Shown one piece after another: positions 9,484 to 19,125 of a stretch of 64,000 nucleotides of DNA. Position numbers and translations under genes: made by a program. Within the stretch, counting starts at the first letter, position 1; each line of letters begins with the position of its first letter. This DNA comes from Aliiglaciecola sp. CAU 1673. GTDB lineage: Bacteria > Pseudomonadota > Gammaproteobacteria > Enterobacterales > Alteromonadaceae. Location: the NCBI RefSeq assembly GCF_029223185.1, contig NZ_JARHUG010000007.1, positions 147,145 to 211,144 of the forward strand, given 5' to 3'. The notes beneath the pieces were generated by a model. It did no database searches and was not told the origin of the DNA. It was given only the letters and a program-made list of their open reading frames with translations.

Positions 9484-9863
9484 CAGACACGCTCCAAAAT
9501 CACTGTTGCCACGGCGTAGTGCTGCTCATCGGCGATGCTGATGTGGCTGTGAGTCACGCCCATTTGCTCACAGTGGGTCAGTAATTGCCCCGACAAACGC
9601 AAGCAAGGCTGGCCGGACTCATGATGGCCAATTTCCATCTGCTGGAAACTGATCCCCCTGCCAATGCCTACACCAGCGGCTTTGACCGCCGCTTCTTTGG
9701 CAGCAAAACGTTTGGCCAGGAAGCGCTCCGGAAACTTACTCTGACGAAACTCCGCCAGCTCCACCTCAGTGAGCACACGCTCAGCCAGACGCCCGGACTT
9801 TTCCAGTTGCGCTTGCATACGGGCGATTTCAACGATATCTGTGCCAATGCCGACTATAGACAT
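9483..9863 (-). CDS. acpS: Holo-[acyl-carrier-protein] synthase
   Basis: Transfers 4'-phosphopantetheine from CoA to the serine of acyl carrier protein, which activates it for fatty-acid synthesis. The N-terminal IGTDIVEI motif carries the metal-binding Asp. The second motif, RFAAKEAAVKA, carries the catalytic Glu. At 126 residues it matches the family. It sits 52 bases after pdxJ, as in many gammaproteobacteria. Confidence 0.96.
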   Translation of the reverse strand: MSIVGIGTDIVEIARMQAQLEKSGRLAERVLTEVELAEFRQSKFPERFLAKRFAAKEAAVKAAGVGIGRGISFQQMEIGHHESGQPCLRLSGQLLTHCEQMGVTHSHISIADEQHYAVATVILERV

Positions 9864-9915
9864 AGCGAATCCCGGTTAGGCATAAGGGGTGAGGGGTAAG
9901 AACTGAGGCAGTGCA

Positions 9916-10647
9916 TTATTGGCGAGCCTCTAACATCAGACGCTTCATGTCGGCCACGGCTTTGTGCAAGCCGTCAAAAACGGCGCGCCCGACAATGGCA
10001 TGGCCGATATTCAGCTCAACAATCTCTTTAATGGCAGCGACAGGTTTGACGTTATGATAGGTCAGGCCATGGCCGGCGTTGACTTTCAAACCCAGGCTAT
10101 GGGCGTATTTTACCCCGTCGATAATCTTAACAAGCTCTGCCTGCTGGGCCTTTTCACCATGGGCTTCGGCATATTGGCCGGTATGGATCTCAATATACTC
10201 GGCGCCACTGGCTTTGGCCGCGTCAATTTGCCTTTTGTCAGCATCAATAAACAAGGACACGATGATGTCCTCTGCAGCCAGCTGCGCGCAGGCTTGCTTG
10301 ATACGCTCCTGATTACCAGCCACATCCAACCCGCCTTCGGTGGTCAACTCTTCGCGTTTTTCTGGCACCAGGCAGCAGAATTCCGGCTTGATCCGAAGCG
10401 CTATGGCCAGCATTTCTTCGGTTACCGCCATTTCCAGATTCATGCGGGTTTGCAGCGTCTGGCGTAATAGCTCCACATCACGATCGATAATATGTCGACG
10501 ATCTTCACGCAAATGAATGGTGATACCGTCAGCACCGGCGCGCTCAGCGATTTCAGCCGCATGCACAGGATCAGGATAGGCAGTGCCCCTGGCGTTACGA
10601 AGCGTGGCGACGTGGTCGATATTGACGCCAAGGAGAATGTCTTTCAT
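9916..10647 (-). CDS. pdxJ: Pyridoxine 5'-phosphate synthase PdxJ
   Basis: Condenses 1-deoxy-D-xylulose 5-phosphate with 3-amino-2-oxopropyl phosphate to give pyridoxine 5'-phosphate (vitamin B6). Family signatures include [16 protein letters not shown] at the N-terminus, HLREDRRHI, and [13 protein letters not shown] near the C-terminus. I start it at the ATG at 10647, which has GGAG 8 bases upstream and matches the family N-terminus. Another in-frame ATG at 10665, just 2 bases after the recO stop, would add six residues. Confidence 0.96.
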   Translation of the reverse strand: MKDILLGVNIDHVATLRNARGTAYPDPVHAAEIAERAGADGITIHLREDRRHIIDRDVELLRQTLQTRMNLEMAVTEEMLAIALRIKPEFCCLVPEKREELTTEGGLDVAGNQERIKQACAQLAAEDIIVSLFIDADKRQIDAAKASGAEYIEIHTGQYAEAHGEKAQQAELVKIIDGVKYAHSLGLKVNAGHGLTYHNVKPVAAIKEIVELNIGHAIVGRAVFDGLHKAVADMKRLMLEARQ

Positions 10648-10667
10648 TAAATATGCTCCACTCATTT

Positions 10668-11363
10668 CTACTGTCCGGATATAAAAAGTTCTCTGCTTTT
10701 CAGGGGTTTATCCCCTAACAACGGGCGCAGGGCAAGCCTGGTTAACAGTTTAGCCGCCTTTAAGGATTGCGGATGCCAGTCAGCACGGCCAATGGCCAGC
10801 AACTGATCGCCCTCAAAACACACTGGCGCATTGTGCAGTACCCTGACAAACCCCATTTCATGCTCAAAGCGGTAGCGTTGCAGTGGCTCAATAGGTGCGC
10901 CAGACTCCGCTTCATTAACGAAGTCCAGTTCATAGCCTAACTGAGACAACAACAACAACTCATATTCGCGCAGGATCGGCTCAATGGCTTCTCCCGCACA
11001 TAGCTGCTGCAAACATTGCTGATAGGCATGAAAGAGCGCCGGAAATGGCAACTCTGAGGGCAATAAGCGTTGTAGCAACTCGTTCAAATACAGCCCGCAA
11101 AACAGGGCATTGCCTTGTAGCTGAAAATGCTGGCCGGCAGATTCAACCGAGCGCAGGGTTTTCAGTTCGTGCTTACCTACCAAGCATAATTCGATAGGCT
11201 GGAAGGGCTGAAGTAAACTACGATTGGCGCTTTTCGCACTGCGCACCCCTTTGGCCACCAGGCTCTGCCGACCTTGTTCGGCACTGAAGATATCCACCAG
11301 GAAACTGGTTTCCCGGTATGGACGTCTGTGCAACACAAATGCCTGGCACAACCCGCTATTCAA
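10668..11363 (-). CDS. recO: DNA repair protein RecO
   Basis: Binds single-stranded DNA and SSB, anneals strands, and with RecR loads RecA in the RecFOR recombination pathway. The N-terminal OB fold ([20 protein letters not shown]) and the C-terminal [11 protein letters not shown] match RecO closely. It is 231 residues long. The start appears to be TTG, and a second TTG four codons later is an alternative. It heads the operon. Here rnc-era, which usually precede recO, are absent. Upstream is a divergent lipoprotein gene. A possible -10 (TATACT at 11401-11396) lacks a convincing -35. Confidence 0.93.
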   Translation of the reverse strand: MNSGLCQAFVLHRRPYRETSFLVDIFSAEQGRQSLVAKGVRSAKSANRSLLQPFQPIELCLVGKHELKTLRSVESAGQHFQLQGNALFCGLYLNELLQRLLPSELPFPALFHAYQQCLQQLCAGEAIEPILREYELLLLSQLGYELDFVNEAESGAPIEPLQRYRFEHEMGFVRVLHNAPVCFEGDQLLAIGRADWHPQSLKAAKLLTRLALRPLLGDKPLKSRELFISGQ

Positions 11364-11484
11364 GTTCTTGCCTTTGGTTTTAAAAAAGGAGCGTCAGTAT
11401 AAGGTAATCTGTGATCCCGCCATAGGTTTCTCTTGAGTATCTAAGCTGCTATCCCTATGCTGTTGCGGCGAAATTGAGGGACCT

Positions 11485-12141
11485 ATGCGAATTTCTAGCT
11501 TACTTTGCCTATGCGTGATTGCCATCACTGGCTGCGATAATCAACCTGTAAAAACAGACTCCATGCTGCACCTTGAGAAAGTACAGCAACAAGTGCAGCT
11601 GCTGATCGATAAGTTGGATGCGCAAATGACGCCTGAAGTTTTAGCAGTACCGCAGCAAAATGTGTCGACCATCCTTTATGCCTACGAACTGCTGGCGCAA
11701 ATTGATGAAGTCTATCGACAGGGACAGGTAAAGGATCTACGTCCAGCATCGTTGCGTGCAATCGAGAATGACCTGCGTTCCCTTAATACTGCACTGGCGA
11801 CCTACAGCATCGAACTGATGGACCAACTGGTAGAGAAGACCTTGTCACTGCGGCAAAAAATCTCAGCGATAAAAATGGCTGAGGTGGGCGCAGCAAAGGC
11901 TTCCAGTGAAACTTCCATTGCCATTTTTGCAAAACATTACAACGAGGATATAGAGGCCTGTTGTTTGAGGGATATTTATAAAGTCCGACAGATTCTGGCC
12001 ACTTATGAACGGAAGCAATTTGAGGCACTTATTGCTTTTTCAGGCAACGTCACTTCAGAGCTGGTGTCAATTCTGCAGGACCCTGACGCTGCGCACGCTT
12101 ATAAACAGAAACTAACTCAGCTGCACCCCTCTCAGCTCTGA
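11485..12141 (+). CDS. Putative lipoprotein, unknown function
   Basis: A 218-residue protein with a lipoprotein signal peptide: a short hydrophobic stretch, then the lipobox ITGC with Cys17 as the acylation site. The mature part is mainly alpha-helical with long amphipathic stretches. I recognise no family. GAGGGA lies a few bases before the ATG. Its last 10 bases overlap the convergent small gene at 12132. It occupies the place where era would be expected upstream of recO. Confidence 0.75.
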   Translation: MRISSLLCLCVIAITGCDNQPVKTDSMLHLEKVQQQVQLLIDKLDAQMTPEVLAVPQQNVSTILYAYELLAQIDEVYRQGQVKDLRPASLRAIENDLRSLNTALATYSIELMDQLVEKTLSLRQKISAIKMAEVGAAKASSETSIAIFAKHYNEDIEACCLRDIYKVRQILATYERKQFEALIAFSGNVTSELVSILQDPDAAHAYKQKLTQLHPSQL

Positions 12142-12404
12142 CGAATGCGCACTACCTTCATATACTCAAAGTCGATGCCCGCCACCTGCTCAGTTTGCGG
12201 ATAGTAGGTCACATTCACTAGTGCGCCTTTTAAGCTTTTGTAAGGCTTTTTACGCCTGAACTTAAAAGGCACATCTACATCCTCCAGCATGATGGTATTC
12301 ACAAACCAATCGTCCTCCTCCCGCTGTACATGGGAGGCGACCTTCATTTGCTCGGAATGAACCAGGTTCGGGTGTTTTTCGAGGAGTTTTTTGATCTTCT
12401 TCAT
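12132..12404 (-). CDS. Small conserved protein downstream of recJ
   Basis: A 90-residue basic cytosolic protein of unknown function. The first 15 residues are rich in Lys, and the centre has FKFRRKKPYKSLKGALVNVTYYP. It overlaps the recJ stop by 4 bases (ATGA), so it is very likely cotranslated with recJ. The reading frame looks well conserved and free of rare codons. Its 3' end overlaps the convergent lipoprotein gene by 10 bases. Confidence 0.75.
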   Translation of the reverse strand: MKKIKKLLEKHPNLVHSEQMKVASHVQREEDDWFVNTIMLEDVDVPFKFRRKKPYKSLKGALVNVTYYPQTEQVAGIDFEYMKVVRIRQS

Positions 12405-14125
12405 AAGGGTGCAAGGGCATCCACCAGCAACTGCAAACTGGTTTTACCGCGAAAATGGTTGATATCCAGCTTATAGGCTAGCTGGGCCTGACGAATTTGA
12501 CGATTTGGCCATACCGACAAGTCCACATTAAAAGCGATGGCATCAAGCAAGGTGCCAGCGGGATGGCGGACCATCATCTTTAAGTGTTTATCGCCCACCA
12601 GGCGCTGATCTACCAGTTCAAATTTGCCATCAAACAGAGGCTCCTCAAAGCCTTGTCCCCAGGGACCTGCGTCCTTAAGTAATTGCGCAAATTCCAGGGT
12701 CAGTTCATCGCCTTCAAGCTCGCCATCACTGATAATTTCACCCTCCAGAGCACGCCCGGCCAGCCACTCAGAGGCCACTTGTTGATAGACCTGCTCAAAA
12801 GCGGGCAGATTAGCCTGTTTAAGTGACAACCCAGCCGCCATGGCATGACCGCCGAACTTATCGATGATCCCCGGATAACGGCTATTGATCTCTTCCAGTA
12901 AGTCGCGAATATGCAGACCCGGGATAGAGCGGGCAGACCCCTTGATCACTTCGTCATCCTGATGGGCAAAAGCGATAGTAGGCCTGAAATACTTATCCTT
13001 AATTCGACCGGCCAAGATGCCGATCACCCCCTGATGCCAATCGGGTTGATAAAGCACTAAGCCGGCAGGCAAGCTTTGCTCATTAAATTGCAGTGTCTCC
13101 AGACTTTGCAGCGCTTCGGCCTGCATTCCGCTTTCTATCTCCCGTCGCTCTCGATTGAGGCTGTCCAGCTGTATAGCAATGGAGCGGGCCAGAGCGGTAT
13201 CTTCTGCCAGCAGGCATTCGATACCCAATGCCATATCCTCTAAACGACCAGCAGCATTGAGTCTTGGCCCCAGCACAAATCCCAGATCCGATGCCTGGAT
13301 TTGGTGCGGTGTGCGTCCTGCTACTTCAAGCATGGCCAAAATACCTGGTCTGCAGCGACCACTGCGAATACGTTGCAACCCCTGATGGACCAAAATTCGG
13401 TTGTTGCGATCCAGGCGTACCACATCAGCTACGGTGCCCAATGCCACTAAGTCCAACAGTTCTACCAACTTGGGAACAGGCATATTGCGCGCTGCAAACC
13501 AACCTTGCTGCTCCAGATGGCGACAAAGTGCCAGCATCAGATAAAAGGCGACGCCGACACCGGCCAAATGTTTGGAGGGGAAATCGCAGCCGGGCAGATT
13601 AGGATTCACGATGGCCTCGGCGTCGGGCAGTTGGGATGCAGGTAAGTGATGATCGGTAATCACCAGTTCCAGCCCCAATGCTTTTGCCTGCGCCGCTCCC
13701 TGCAAACAGGCAATACCGTTGTCGACAGTGATCAGGACTTCTGCACCCTGACGATGGGCCAACTCGACTATCTGTGGACTTAAGCCATAGCCAAAATCGA
13801 AGCGGTTGGGCACAAGATAGCCGAGCTTGTTGGCGCCCATGGCTTTCAGAGCAAGCATACAAAGTGCAGTGCTGGTAGCACCATCGGCATCAAAATCACC
13901 AATAATGGTCAGGGCTTTACCCTGCTCCAAGGCGCAGGCCAGCACCTGTACCGCTTGGTCAATGCCTTTTAATGCCTGGTAATGTGCCAAATCTTTATTA
14001 CTGCGGGCCAACTGCTGCGCACAATCAACGCCACGGGCGGCATAGATGGCTTGCAGTCTGGCGGGCAGTTCAGAGGCGTTATCCTGCCAGGAGGACGACT
14101 CCCGACGTTTTATCTTTAATTTCAT
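12401..14125 (-). CDS. recJ: Single-stranded-DNA-specific exonuclease RecJ
   Basis: 5'-3' exonuclease acting on single-stranded DNA in recombination and mismatch repair. DHH-family motifs are present in order: IGDFDADGATST, TVDNGI, ITDHHLP (the DHH), NPNLPGC and the DHHA1 motif GGHAMAAGLSL. It has about 574 residues, the usual length. I choose the ATG at 14125 (MKLKIKRRES). A TTG six bases further upstream would add two residues. It follows dsbC on the same strand, the order found in E. coli. Confidence 0.96.
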   Translation of the reverse strand: MKLKIKRRESSSWQDNASELPARLQAIYAARGVDCAQQLARSNKDLAHYQALKGIDQAVQVLACALEQGKALTIIGDFDADGATSTALCMLALKAMGANKLGYLVPNRFDFGYGLSPQIVELAHRQGAEVLITVDNGIACLQGAAQAKALGLELVITDHHLPASQLPDAEAIVNPNLPGCDFPSKHLAGVGVAFYLMLALCRHLEQQGWFAARNMPVPKLVELLDLVALGTVADVVRLDRNNRILVHQGLQRIRSGRCRPGILAMLEVAGRTPHQIQASDLGFVLGPRLNAAGRLEDMALGIECLLAEDTALARSIAIQLDSLNRERREIESGMQAEALQSLETLQFNEQSLPAGLVLYQPDWHQGVIGILAGRIKDKYFRPTIAFAHQDDEVIKGSARSIPGLHIRDLLEEINSRYPGIIDKFGGHAMAAGLSLKQANLPAFEQVYQQVASEWLAGRALEGEIISDGELEGDELTLEFAQLLKDAGPWGQGFEEPLFDGKFELVDQRLVGDKHLKMMVRHPAGTLLDAIAFNVDLSVWPNRQIRQAQLAYKLDINHFRGKTSLQLLVDALAPL

Positions 14126-14152
14126 GGGCAAAAAAAGGGAGCATCTGCCCCC

Positions 14153-14875
14153 TTAAGAATGATTTTCGCGAAGAATTTCGGCCAATTGCTCAGGCGGCTG
14201 ATAGCCTGGGATCATACTGCCATCGTCAAGGATAATGGCGGGCGTACCCTGAATACCAATTTGCTGACCAAAGTCATATTGCTCGCCCACTTTGCTGGGA
14301 CAGCTTTTTCCTTTAACAGACTTACCGGCTTTGGCCATGGTCAGCGCTTCCTGACGATTCTCAGCGCACCAAACGGAGATCATATTTTCAAAACCTTCAC
14401 TACCTGGTCCACCACGCGGGAATGCCAGATAGTTAACAGTGATACCGAGGCGATTGTATTCATCAATCTGTGAGTGAAGTTTGCGGCAATAACCGCAGGT
14501 AATATCAGTGAATACAGATACCTGATACTTCTCGTTTTTGGCTTTAAAGCTGATTGCCGAACCATTGAAGCCTTTGATACCTTCAAGACGAAGCGCCGAA
14601 AGAGCTTCCTCGGTCTCGTTACGAAGACCTTCGTTCAGATTAAACACCCGGCCATGAAGCAGAAACTGACCATTTTCGCTGACATAGAACAATCCACGAT
14701 TGGTAAAGGCCTGTAACAAACCTGGCACCGGAGAGGGTTCAATAGTAGTGACAGTAAAACCCAGCTCACCGGTGAGTTTTGCCAGCGCTTCGGCGTATTT
14801 ATCCTCAGCACTGCTGCCCAAAGAAACTAATGAGAGCAGCACAGCGGCCAGGGAAATCTTAAGTTTTGTCTTCAT
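14153..14875 (-). CDS. dsbC: Thiol:disulfide interchange protein DsbC
   Basis: Periplasmic disulfide isomerase that reshuffles wrong disulfides in secreted proteins and is kept reduced by DsbD. A signal peptide spans residues 1 to about 23 (cleavage near SSAED). The N-terminal dimerisation domain is followed by a thioredoxin fold with the active site CGYC at 127-130 and the cis-proline loop GTPA. A second Cys pair (WCAEN, KSCPS) matches the structural disulfide of DsbC. Length is 240. On its strand, TATAAT at 14988-14983 could be a -10 box, but no good -35 is visible. Confidence 0.95.
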   Translation of the reverse strand: MKTKLKISLAAVLLSLVSLGSSAEDKYAEALAKLTGELGFTVTTIEPSPVPGLLQAFTNRGLFYVSENGQFLLHGRVFNLNEGLRNETEEALSALRLEGIKGFNGSAISFKAKNEKYQVSVFTDITCGYCRKLHSQIDEYNRLGITVNYLAFPRGGPGSEGFENMISVWCAENRQEALTMAKAGKSVKGKSCPSKVGEQYDFGQQIGIQGTPAIILDDGSMIPGYQPPEQLAEILRENHS

Positions 14876-15011
14876 CTATATCTTCGCTACCAAGTGAATC
14901 TAATCGTTAGACCAGCATTAACTGAAAAAGGTTACAGAGCGATGCATTGTAAACGTAACTGATGACGGATACCAAGGCGGCAATTATACCTATATAACCA
15001 CAGAGGGAGCG

Positions 15012-15045
15012 TTGACCGCGCGAATGTGCTTAACTACAAGTTAAG
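15012..15045 (+). promoter_or_regulatory. Promoter of the GAF-EAL gene overlapped by a palindrome
   Basis: TTGACC (15012-15017), a 17-base spacer and TACAAG (15035-15040) form a plausible sigma-70 promoter. The perfect inverted repeat CTTAACT-aca-AGTTAAG (15029-15045) is centred on the -10 box, as expected for a repressor site. The binding protein is unknown. Confidence 0.5.
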
Positions 15046-15134
15046 ACTTGAATTATTGCTGGCCAATGGCATTTACTGGGTGAGCTGCAAGAGCCTCTTA
15101 TGACATTAAACATCGAGTTTGTTAAGGAAGTCTG

Positions 15135-16364
15135 ATGTCTGATAGCGGTTTGTCAGAGTTTTTACTGAAAAAAATGGATTTAGAAATGGATGATCAGGAT
15201 TTGGATAGCCTGCTAAAAGGTGTCCGCACACACCTTGGCATGGAAGTCGCCTTTATTGGCGAATTCAGCGACGGCCAGCGCATAATTTCTTATGTGAATA
15301 CAGACCATGGCAATCTCAGCATAGCGGCAGGCATGTCTTCTCCGCTAAGCCAAACCTACTGCCACAAAATTGTCGAGGGGCTGCTGCCCAGACTTATTCC
15401 TGATGCCATCCAACATCCCATCACCAAAGACCTCAAGGTGACCAAGTCATTGAAAATAGGAGCTTATGTGGGGGTTCCCATCAGGCTCACCAACGATGCC
15501 GTCTATGGTACCTTATGCTGTTACAGCCCACAGCCGGATCCCAGCTTGCAGCAGAAGGATGTCAGTTTTTTGGAACTGTTCGCCGATATGCTGGGTAAAC
15601 AACTCAGCCGTAAGCGCGATGAAAAACAACTAAAAACACAAAAATTGCAGCGGGTTAAAAACGTGATGGATAATGTCTCGCTGAATATGGTTTACCAGCC
15701 GATTCTGAGTCTGGAAACCGGCAATTTTCTGGGTTTCGAAGCCCTGACCCGATTCACCGATGAGCCTTATCGCTCACCAGATATCTGGTTTAAGGAGGCA
15801 GCCGAGGTGGGATTAGGTGAAAATCTTGAGCTGTTGGCTATTCGCAAAGCATTGCAGCACTCAGACAGAATCCCCAGAGGCAGCTATCTGTCCATCAATA
15901 TTTCAGCGGAATATCTGCTCAAAGATCAGTTGATGGCACTACTTAGCGAATCGGCAGACACCCGCATTATGTTTGAGGTGACTGAGCACGAAAAAATCCT
16001 GGACTACAGCAAACTCTCGGACGCCCTGTGCGAACTTCGTGAACAAGGGATTCGCATTGCATTGGATGATGCCGGCGCCGGCTATGCGAGTTTCCAACAT
16101 ATTCTGGATTTGCAGGTCGATGTGCTCAAGCTCGATCTCAGCTTGATCCGCAATATCCATCTGGACAAGCGCCGGCAAGCGCTGGCGGCGGGGCTGATTG
16201 CCTTTGCCCAAACCACCGGTGTCGATGTGATTGCCGAGGGTATCGAACAACATGAAGAACTGAAGACCTTAAGAGCCCTGGGTGTCAGCAAAATGCAGGG
16301 CTATCTGATTGGTCGCCCTATGCCATTTGAAGAAGCTATGGCGCATCGCCCTCTTCTATCCTGA
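15135..16364 (+). CDS. GAF-EAL domain cyclic-di-GMP phosphodiesterase
   Basis: Predicted cytosolic c-di-GMP phosphodiesterase with an N-terminal GAF-like sensor (about 15-155) and a C-terminal EAL domain (about 175-405). The catalytic set appears complete: the EAL motif at 202-204 (FEALTRF), Asn255, Glu281 or Glu284 in FEVTEHE, Asp311-Asp312 (LDDAGAGYAS), Lys332, Glu368 (AEGIE) and Gln388. There are no membrane segments. The gene lies between xerD and dsbC, which are adjacent in many relatives, and on the opposite strand, so it seems to have been inserted there. Its 3' end is convergent with xerD with 17 bases between. Confidence 0.93.
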   Translation: MSDSGLSEFLLKKMDLEMDDQDLDSLLKGVRTHLGMEVAFIGEFSDGQRIISYVNTDHGNLSIAAGMSSPLSQTYCHKIVEGLLPRLIPDAIQHPITKDLKVTKSLKIGAYVGVPIRLTNDAVYGTLCCYSPQPDPSLQQKDVSFLELFADMLGKQLSRKRDEKQLKTQKLQRVKNVMDNVSLNMVYQPILSLETGNFLGFEALTRFTDEPYRSPDIWFKEAAEVGLGENLELLAIRKALQHSDRIPRGSYLSINISAEYLLKDQLMALLSESADTRIMFEVTEHEKILDYSKLSDALCELREQGIRIALDDAGAGYASFQHILDLQVDVLKLDLSLIRNIHLDKRRQALAAGLIAFAQTTGVDVIAEGIEQHEELKTLRALGVSKMQGYLIGRPMPFEEAMAHRPLLS

Positions 16365-16381
16365 GCGAGCAACATGCAGGC

Positions 16382-17314
16382 TCAGGCTCTTGGATGATGT
16401 TGCTCAATCAAGCGCTGCAATCTTTCGGTGGCCACATGGGTGTAAATTTGGGTGGTGGAAAGGTCAGCGTGTCCCAACAACATCTGCACCACACGCAGAT
16501 CGGCCCCATGGTTAAGTAAATGGGTGGCAAAGGCATGGCGAAGGGTATGCGGTGACAGGGCATCCTGATCGATGCCGGCACCCAAAGCATGCAGCTTTAT
16601 GCGATGCCAGAAGGTCTGGCGCGTCATTTGCTGGCCTCTGCTCGAAGGAAACAACACATCAGACGGAGACTGTAGTAACGCAGTCCTGCCCTCTTTGAGA
16701 AATCGCTGGATCCATTCCACCGCTTCTTCCCCCAAAGGCACCAGGCGCTCTTTATTTCCCTTTCCCGTGACCCTGGCAACCCCTTGGGCCAGACTTAGCT
16801 GCCCCAAACGCAGACTAACCAATTCACTGACCCTCAGACCCGATGCATACAAGACCTCCAACATGGCCCGATCACGCAGATGGACAGGATCGGACACATT
16901 GGGGGCGGCCAATAAGTCCTCCACCTGACGCTCAGACAAGGTTTTAGGCAAAGATTTGCTTAACTTGGGGTTTTGCAACAAGGCCATGGGATCGTCTTCC
17001 CGCTCACCACGTTGCACCAGATATCCGGTGTAGGCCCGCAAGGTCGAGAGAAAACGCGCGGTGCTGCGCTCTGACAACCCGAGATCGTAGCGATGGGCCA
17101 GGTAACTTTGGATTTGCTCCGTTGTGATCTGCGGCAGTAGCACAGCATCGGCCCACAGATGCTGGGCAAACTTGCTTAAATCGCTGCGATAAGCGCTTAA
17201 GGTATTGTCGCTTAAGCCTTTTTCCAGCCACAACATATCGATAAAGGCATTGATCGGCGCTTCATATTGTAACTTGTTGTTATTTGGCTTGACTGCGGCG
17301 CGGCTTTTTTTCAC
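16382..17314 (-). CDS. xerD: Tyrosine recombinase XerD
   Basis: Site-specific recombinase that with XerC resolves chromosome dimers at dif during FtsK-driven segregation. The N-terminal SAM-like DNA-binding domain precedes the catalytic domain with the full active site. Counting from a GTG at 17344, these residues are Arg171 (ASGLRVSEL), Lys195 (TGKGNKERLVP), His266 and Arg269 (HTLRHAFATH), His292 and Tyr301. That GTG would overlap the divergent aceK start. The GTG at 17314 gives a 310-residue protein nearer the family length, so I use it. The fldB/xerD/dsbC/recJ context confirms XerD over a phage integrase. Confidence 0.94.
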   Translation of the reverse strand: MKKSRAAVKPNNNKLQYEAPINAFIDMLWLEKGLSDNTLSAYRSDLSKFAQHLWADAVLLPQITTEQIQSYLAHRYDLGLSERSTARFLSTLRAYTGYLVQRGEREDDPMALLQNPKLSKSLPKTLSERQVEDLLAAPNVSDPVHLRDRAMLEVLYASGLRVSELVSLRLGQLSLAQGVARVTGKGNKERLVPLGEEAVEWIQRFLKEGRTALLQSPSDVLFPSSRGQQMTRQTFWHRIKLHALGAGIDQDALSPHTLRHAFATHLLNHGADLRVVQMLLGHADLSTTQIYTHVATERLQRLIEQHHPRA

Positions 17315-17346
17315 GCTGGTACCACTGCTTGTTGGGACGCACACCT

Positions 17347-19047
17347 ATGTTATCACTGGTGGATGATATTGCCGATGCCATACTCAGTGGCTTTGAACGC
17401 CATTATCAAACCTTTCTGGAAATCACCCGCGGCGCCAGAGACAGATTTGAGCGCGGTGACTGGCGCTCGGTACAGCAAGCCTCCGCTCGGCGGCTGCAGT
17501 CTTACGACAGGCGCGTTGGCGACAACATCGCCATGCTGCAAAACCGATTTGGCCAGAAGACCCTGAATCAGAACCAGTGGCAGTGGGTTAAAACCGCATA
17601 CAGCCGCAAGCTACTGACACATCCACAGCCCGAACTGGCGGAAAGTTTCTATACCTCGGTGTTCTGTCATATGTTCGATAGGAGCTATTTCCACAACGAC
17701 AATATCTTTGTGGAAACCGAGATTGCCCCCTTGGATTGCACCCAGCGCCCGGTACTGCAGTGTTATCCCTTGGGTGAGAAAACTGCACACAGCCTGGGTG
17801 AGTTGCTAGCTAAGTTACCTCTTACCCTGCCCTTTGAGAACATCACGCGAGATTTGGCTTTACTCACCCGCGCTTTTTCCTGCTACGGCAGCGCGTCGGA
17901 GTTACAGGTACTGAAGCCACTTTTTTTTCGCAACAAGGCCGCTTATCTGATCGGTCGGGTAAAACAACAAGGGAGCTGGTTGCCGTGCATTATTCCTATC
18001 CTTAATAACGAGAAGGGCCAGCTCTTTGTGGATTGCCTGGTGTCAGATCCCTCAGAGGCGTCTGTTATATTCGGTTTTGCCCGTGCCTACTTTATGGTTG
18101 ATACCCCCTATCCCGGCGCCATAGTGAATTTCCTGCAATCTTTTATAACCAACAAATCGAGCGCCGCCCTGTACACCAGCATTGGCTTGCAGAAACATGG
18201 CAAGACTTTGTTTTACAGAGACTTTTTACATCATTTGGAGAATACACAAGACCACTTTGTCAGCGCTCCGGGCATAAAGGGCATGGTGATGGAAGTGTTT
18301 ACCCTGCCCTCCTACCCTTTTGTGTTTAAGGTGATTAGGGACAAGTTCGCACCGCAAAAAGATCTCACCCGCCAAACGGTGATGGAAAAGTATCAATTGG
18401 TTAAAAACCATGATCGGGTAGGACGCATGGCCGATACCTGGGAATTCTCCTACGTGGCCTTTCCACTTAACCGCTTTGACGATGCGCTAATTAAAGCGCT
18501 GAAACAGAGTATTGCCAGCCAGCTATCAGAAGAAGACGGCTACCTGATTATCCGCCATTGCTATATCGAAAGGCGCATGGAGCCCATGAACCTGTATTTG
18601 GACAGGCAACCAGACAAAACCAATATAGAAGCCGTCATCAAAGAATATGGTGACGCCATAAAGCAGATGGCCGGCGCTAATATTTTTCCTGGCGACATGT
18701 TGTTTAAAAACTTTGGGGTAACCCGTCACAAGCGGGTGATTTTCTACGACTATGATGAAATCTGTTACCTCACAGAGTGTAATTTTCGCAAGATCCCGCC
18801 GCCGCGCCATCCTGAAGATGAGTTAAGTGGTGAGCCTTGGTATTCGGTGGGGCCTAATGATGTTTTTCCAGAAGAGTTCGCCGACTTTCTATTGTGCGAT
18901 CCCAACGTTAGCGACATTTTTCGGGCCCTGCATGCCGATCTGCTCGATGCCGGTTTGTGGCAACAAAAACAAGCGAATATCCGGGCCGGGATTTATGAGG
19001 ATGTATTTCCCTATGCCCAGGAGAAGCGCTTTATTCATCAGTACTGA
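17347..19047 (+). CDS. aceK: Isocitrate dehydrogenase kinase/phosphatase AceK
   Basis: Bifunctional enzyme that phosphorylates and dephosphorylates isocitrate dehydrogenase, setting the split between the TCA cycle and the glyoxylate shunt. The whole length matches AceK. Signatures include AFRNKAA-like FFRNKAAYLIG, GIKGMVMEVFTLPSYP with FKVIRDKFAPQK (kinase ATP site), IFPGDMLFKNFGVTRH and FYDYDEICYLTE. The ATG at 17347 gives 566 residues. An upstream TTG at 17329 would add six. It is not next to aceB or aceA here and stands alone, divergent from xerD. Confidence 0.96.
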   Translation: MLSLVDDIADAILSGFERHYQTFLEITRGARDRFERGDWRSVQQASARRLQSYDRRVGDNIAMLQNRFGQKTLNQNQWQWVKTAYSRKLLTHPQPELAESFYTSVFCHMFDRSYFHNDNIFVETEIAPLDCTQRPVLQCYPLGEKTAHSLGELLAKLPLTLPFENITRDLALLTRAFSCYGSASELQVLKPLFFRNKAAYLIGRVKQQGSWLPCIIPILNNEKGQLFVDCLVSDPSEASVIFGFARAYFMVDTPYPGAIVNFLQSFITNKSSAALYTSIGLQKHGKTLFYRDFLHHLENTQDHFVSAPGIKGMVMEVFTLPSYPFVFKVIRDKFAPQKDLTRQTVMEKYQLVKNHDRVGRMADTWEFSYVAFPLNRFDDALIKALKQSIASQLSEEDGYLIIRHCYIERRMEPMNLYLDRQPDKTNIEAVIKEYGDAIKQMAGANIFPGDMLFKNFGVTRHKRVIFYDYDEICYLTECNFRKIPPPRHPEDELSGEPWYSVGPNDVFPEEFADFLLCDPNVSDIFRALHADLLDAGLWQQKQANIRAGIYEDVFPYAQEKRFIHQY

Positions 19048-19125
19048 GTGAAATAGTCATTCCCCCCTTCCATTGCTTTGACCTAGACTGTGTTTTATAC
19101 GTGGCATCAACGACTTGAGGAACTT

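Noticed and set aside
16382..17314. Tyrosine recombinase as a sign of an integrated element
   Set aside because: Catalytic motifs, length and the dsbC/recJ/fldB neighbourhood identify the housekeeping XerD. No attachment-site repeats or cargo genes are present.
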